A stretch of DNA of 33,378 bases from Gemmiger sp. (GTDB lineage Bacteria; Bacillota; Clostridia; Oscillospirales; Ruminococcaceae), in the NCBI GenBank assembly GCA_028710135.1, contig JAQUSS010000016.1, positions 1-33,378 of the forward strand, read 5' to 3'. Positions 30,859 to 33,378 of the stretch are shown here, piece after piece. Numbering within the stretch: position 1 is the first letter of the stretch; each line of letters begins with the position of its first letter. The notes beneath the pieces were generated by a model. It was not told the origin of the DNA. It was given only the letters and a program-made list of their open reading frames with translations, and searched no databases. The position numbers and the translations under genes were made by a program.

Positions 30859-31272
30859 ATGGCAATGCTTCTTGATCGTCGTTATAACCCCTTCCGTGAT
30901 TTTGAGGATGTAAACCGCGTATTTTTTGGCGATAACACCCTGGCAGAGTTCAAAACTGATATCCGGGATACCGGCAACGGCTTCCAGCTGGAGGCTGATT
31001 TGCCCGGCTTCCATAAGGAGGATATCGCCCTATCGCTGAACGGCGAAACCTTGACCATTAAGGCCGAGCGCCACAGCGATTTTGAGAGTGCCGACAAAAA
31101 ATCCGGCTACTTGCGGTGCGAGCGCAGCTACGGCAGCTACAGCCGCAGCTTTGATATCAGCGGGGTAGATGTAAACGCCATCACGGCGGCCTACACCGAT
31201 GGTGTGCTGCGGGTGCAGCTACCCAAAAAGACCCAAGCCCTGCCCGATAACCGCACGATTGCCATCGAGTAA
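30859..31272 (+). CDS. hsp20: Small heat-shock protein, Hsp20/alpha-crystallin family
   Basis: This ATP-independent chaperone holds unfolding proteins in oligomers. The 137-residue protein has the alpha-crystallin domain at about 33-123, with FQLEADLPGFHKEDI and the closing DGVLRVQLPK in which G-V-L is at 115-117, and the C-terminal I-x-I motif as IAI (134-136) that links subunits. The ATG at 30859 is preceded by AAGGAGA; an in-frame frame upstream to 30742 is rejected because it would run over the leader. A CIRCE-like operator lies in the promoter region, so heat induction by release of HrcA is likely. Confidence 0.95.
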   Translation: MAMLLDRRYNPFRDFEDVNRVFFGDNTLAEFKTDIRDTGNGFQLEADLPGFHKEDIALSLNGETLTIKAERHSDFESADKKSGYLRCERSYGSYSRSFDISGVDVNAITAAYTDGVLRVQLPKKTQALPDNRTIAIE

Positions 31273-31286
31273 ACACCTGAAACAAA

Positions 31287-31328
31287 GCGCCCTTACCATC
31301 TAACAAACGATGGTAAGGGCGCTTTTTT
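31287..31328. terminator. Strong rho-independent terminator after hsp20
   Basis: GCGCCCTTACCAT (31287-31299) pairs perfectly with ATGGTAAGGGCGC (31310-31322), followed by TTTTTT. On the minus strand the stem is followed by TTTGTTT, so it may also end the converging MATE transcript. Confidence 0.92.
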
Positions 31329-31351
31329 GGCAATTTTGGCGTTTTTTGGGG

Positions 31352-32743
31352 TCACGCCCCGCGGGGGCTGGGGGTGGCGCTGGCCGGGGCCTCGGGGGTA
31401 TCGGGCGGCAGGGTGGCAAAAAAGGCGATGGCCACCGGCACCGAAATCAGGGCTGCCAAAATATCGGCGGCAGGCTGGGCAAGCTGGATGCCGGTAAGCC
31501 CCCAAAGGCGGTTGAACAGCAACAGCAGCGGCATAAAGCAAAGCCCGCTGCGCAGGCAGGATAAAAAGGTGGCCCGCCCGCTGAGGCCGATGCTTTGAAA
31601 CAGCATATTGCCGCAAACCGAAAGGGGCATCACCACCAGGGCCACGCACTGGGCCTTCATGGCAAAGGCACCAATGGCAATCACGGCGGGGTCGTTGCGC
31701 ATCAAGGCAACCACCGGCTCGGCAAAAATAAAGCCGAACACCGCAAAAATACCCATCAGCAGCCCGCCAAAGCCCATGGTGAACCAGAAGGATTTTTTAA
31801 CGCGGGAATATTTGCCCGCCCCATAGTTGAAGCCGCAAACCGGCTGGAAGCCCTGCCCAATGCCCAACCCCACGCAGAATAAAAAGTTGGCAATGCGGGC
31901 CACAATGCTTAACGCGGCCAGCGCGGCATCGCCATAAATTTTGGCCTGCCAGTTTAGCAGCATGGTGGATATGCTGCCCAGGCCCTGGCGGGTCAAGCTG
32001 GGCAGGCCGGTGCGCAAAATGTTTAAAACGTCGCCCCAATTTTTGGTGATGTAGCGGGGGGCAACGCTGGTTTGGGTTTTGCCCCGCACAAACATACTGA
32101 GCAAAATGCCCATGCTGATGTACTGCGAAACCATGGTGGAAAGCCCGGCCCCGGCAATGCCCATTTTGAAGCCGAAAATCAGCAAGGCATCCCCAAAAAT
32201 ATTGATGATGCTGCCCGCCGTAAGCCCCACCATGGCAAAGGCGGCGCGCCCCTCGTACCGCAGCAGGTTATTGAGCACACAGCTTGCGGCCAGGGCCGGG
32301 GCGGCCAGCAAAATGTAGAGGGCGTAGGTGCGGGCATAGGGGTAAATGGTTTCGGTGCTGCCCAGCACCCGCACCAGCGGGCCCAAAAAGCAAAGCCCCG
32401 CCACCAAAATAACCCCGCCAAAGAAAAGCGAAAGGTAAAAGCTGGTGGCCGAAAAAACGCGGGCCTGCCCGGCATTTTTGGCCCCCAGCTGGCGGCTTAC
32501 GTTGCTGCCGGCACCGTGGCCCAGCATAAAGCCGAACGCCTGGATGATGGCCATCAGGGCAAACACCACCCCGGTGGCCCCGCTGGCGCTGGTGCCAAGC
32601 TGGCCCACAAACCAGGTATCGGCCATGTTGCATAGGTTGGTTACCAGCATACTGATGGTGGTGGGCAAGCCCAGTTCCAGCACCAAGGCCGGGATGGGTT
32701 TGCGCGTCATTTTGTCGTATTGGGTGTGATAAACGGTGGCCAT
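31352..32743 (-). CDS. MATE-family multidrug efflux transporter
   Basis: This is a 12-span membrane antiporter that exports drugs or metabolites using a cation gradient. The 463-residue protein has the two-fold MATE repeat. The N-terminal half has PTTISMLVTNLCNMADTWFV and GHGAGSNVSRQLGAKN. The second half has GLPSLTRQGLGSIS and GQGFQPVCGFNYGAGKYSRV, both diagnostic of the MepA/DinF-like group. The substrate cannot be predicted. The C-terminal tail is Pro/Ala-rich and probably cytoplasmic. The start at 32743 has a modest AGGA site 11 bases upstream; a Met 11 residues in is possible. It is monocistronic, with its own promoter. Confidence 0.93.
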   Translation of the reverse strand: MATVYHTQYDKMTRKPIPALVLELGLPTTISMLVTNLCNMADTWFVGQLGTSASGATGVVFALMAIIQAFGFMLGHGAGSNVSRQLGAKNAGQARVFSATSFYLSLFFGGVILVAGLCFLGPLVRVLGSTETIYPYARTYALYILLAAPALAASCVLNNLLRYEGRAAFAMVGLTAGSIINIFGDALLIFGFKMGIAGAGLSTMVSQYISMGILLSMFVRGKTQTSVAPRYITKNWGDVLNILRTGLPSLTRQGLGSISTMLLNWQAKIYGDAALAALSIVARIANFLFCVGLGIGQGFQPVCGFNYGAGKYSRVKKSFWFTMGFGGLLMGIFAVFGFIFAEPVVALMRNDPAVIAIGAFAMKAQCVALVVMPLSVCGNMLFQSIGLSGRATFLSCLRSGLCFMPLLLLFNRLWGLTGIQLAQPAADILAALISVPVAIAFFATLPPDTPEAPASATPSPRGA

Positions 32744-32850
32744 ACGTTTTGTATTCCTGCTTTCCTATCCAAAATTCAACCAAAAGCAAAAGCATCAAAC
32801 AATTCAAAATTTGGGGCGATTGTTCGATACCTTACTACTTTTCCCTGTAT

Positions 32851-32879
32851 AGTATACGGCGGGCCGGGCGTTTTGTAAA
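32851..32879 (-). promoter_or_regulatory. Promoter of the MATE transporter gene
   Basis: On the minus strand, -35 TTTACA (32879-32874) and -10 TATACT (32856-32851) are 17 bases apart. The leader to the start codon is about 100 nt. Confidence 0.7.
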
Positions 32880-32935
32880 GGGGCCACCGGGTGGGGGCGG
32901 CGCGCCTTGGTGCAATTTGTGCCGCCGACATATGG

Positions 32936-33160
32936 GGTTGCGGTTGGGGACGCGCACCCCGCCCGGGGTTTGCGGCGTGGGTTGGGAATGCGCATCCCGT
33001 CCGGGTTGCGATGGTGGTTGGGGCGTTCCGTAGGGGCACGATACATCGTGCCCGCCCTATGGGGGTAACGGGCCTGGAAAAATATGCACCGCGCACCCCG
33101 GCAACCCCGGTACCGTACGCACCGCCGGGGGGCGGCCACCATGTATGGTGGCCCTACGGA
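32936..33160. repeat. Tandem ~224-bp intergenic repeat, copy 1
   Basis: The unit starts at GGTTGCGGTTGGG and includes a perfect palindrome GGGCACGAT-AC-ATCGTGCCC (about 33034-33053) and a second palindrome GGCCACCAT-GT-ATGGTGGCC (about 33133-33152). No credible gene is present in 32880-33378; frames on both strands are Gly/Pro/Arg-rich without ribosome binding sites. Confidence 0.75.
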
Positions 33161-33378
33161 GGTTGCGGTTGGGTATATGCCCCCCGCCCGGGTTTGCGGC
33201 GTGGGTTGGGAATGCGCATCCCGTCCGGGGGATGACGGTGGTTGGGGCGTTCCGTAGGGGCACGATACATCGTGCCCGCCCTGTGGGGGTAACGGGCCTG
33301 GCAAAATATGCACCGCGCACCCCGGCAACCCGCACACCGTACACACCGCCCGGGGGGGGGGCGGCCACCATGTATGGT
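33161..33378. repeat. Tandem ~224-bp intergenic repeat, copy 2 (cut by window end)
   Basis: This copy repeats the first at an offset of 224-225 bases with scattered substitutions and small indels. The shared words GCGTGGGTTGGGAATGCGCA and GTAACGGGCCTGG are unchanged. It contains the same two palindromes; the second (GGCCACCATGTATGGT) is cut by the end of the window. Confidence 0.75.

Noticed and set aside
32804-33346. 180-codon minus-strand frame in the repeat region
   Set aside because: It only translates the tandem DNA repeat, so its own protein repeats are a by-product; no ribosome binding site.
1-33378. tRNA or rRNA genes
   Set aside because: No cloverleaf-like segment with a TTCGA-type arm and CCA-like end, and no rRNA-like sequence, was noticed on reading; a dedicated search was not possible.

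Overview
The window is GC-rich bacterial DNA with strong AGGAGG-type ribosome binding sites and tightly packed genes. Gene content suggests a Gram-positive gut-type member of the Bacillota, most likely of the Oscillospiraceae/Ruminococcaceae: DUF4214 surface proteins, Clostridia-type siphophage modules, HrcA/CIRCE-type heat-shock control and short palindromic intergenic repeats. This placement is inference from gene style, not from a marker gene.

Positions 1-15680 are the late half of a siphovirus-type prophage, all on the + strand and strongly G-rich on the coding strand. The order is: small Zn-ribbon-like protein, HTH late regulator, terminase small and large subunits, portal, scaffold, major capsid, three head-tail connector genes, tail tube, a split tail-assembly chaperone region with two reading-frame changes, tape measure, a DUF6711-like tail protein, baseplate/tail-tip protein, two tail-fibre-like proteins, an M23 endolysin and a holin. 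No integrase, repressor or replication gene is seen, so the early half must lie to the left of the window or be lost.

From about 15.7 kb the host chromosome appears to begin. A uridine-kinase-like P-loop kinase is followed by two secreted proteins that carry different enzymatic heads (transglutaminase-like and phage-lysozyme-like) on the same tail of tandem DUF4214 units. Next comes a probable surface-glycan operon: ABC-2 permease and ATPase (Wzm/Wzt type) and two tandem Rmd-like sugar-nucleotide reductases, the second of which has lost its catalytic Tyr. A palindrome-rich MITE-like element of about 170 bp separates this from a converging minus-strand operon gmd-fcl-manC. Together these genes can make GDP-mannose, GDP-4-keto-6-deoxymannose, GDP-L-fucose and probably GDP-D-rhamnose for an exported polysaccharide. 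No glycosyltransferase is present in the window.

An AraC-type regulator is divergent from gmd, with -10 boxes that overlap. The right end holds a cardiolipin synthase (minus), an Hsp20 small heat-shock protein behind a CIRCE-like operator, a MATE efflux pump (minus), and a non-coding tail of two tandem ~224-bp repeats that contain perfect short palindromes.
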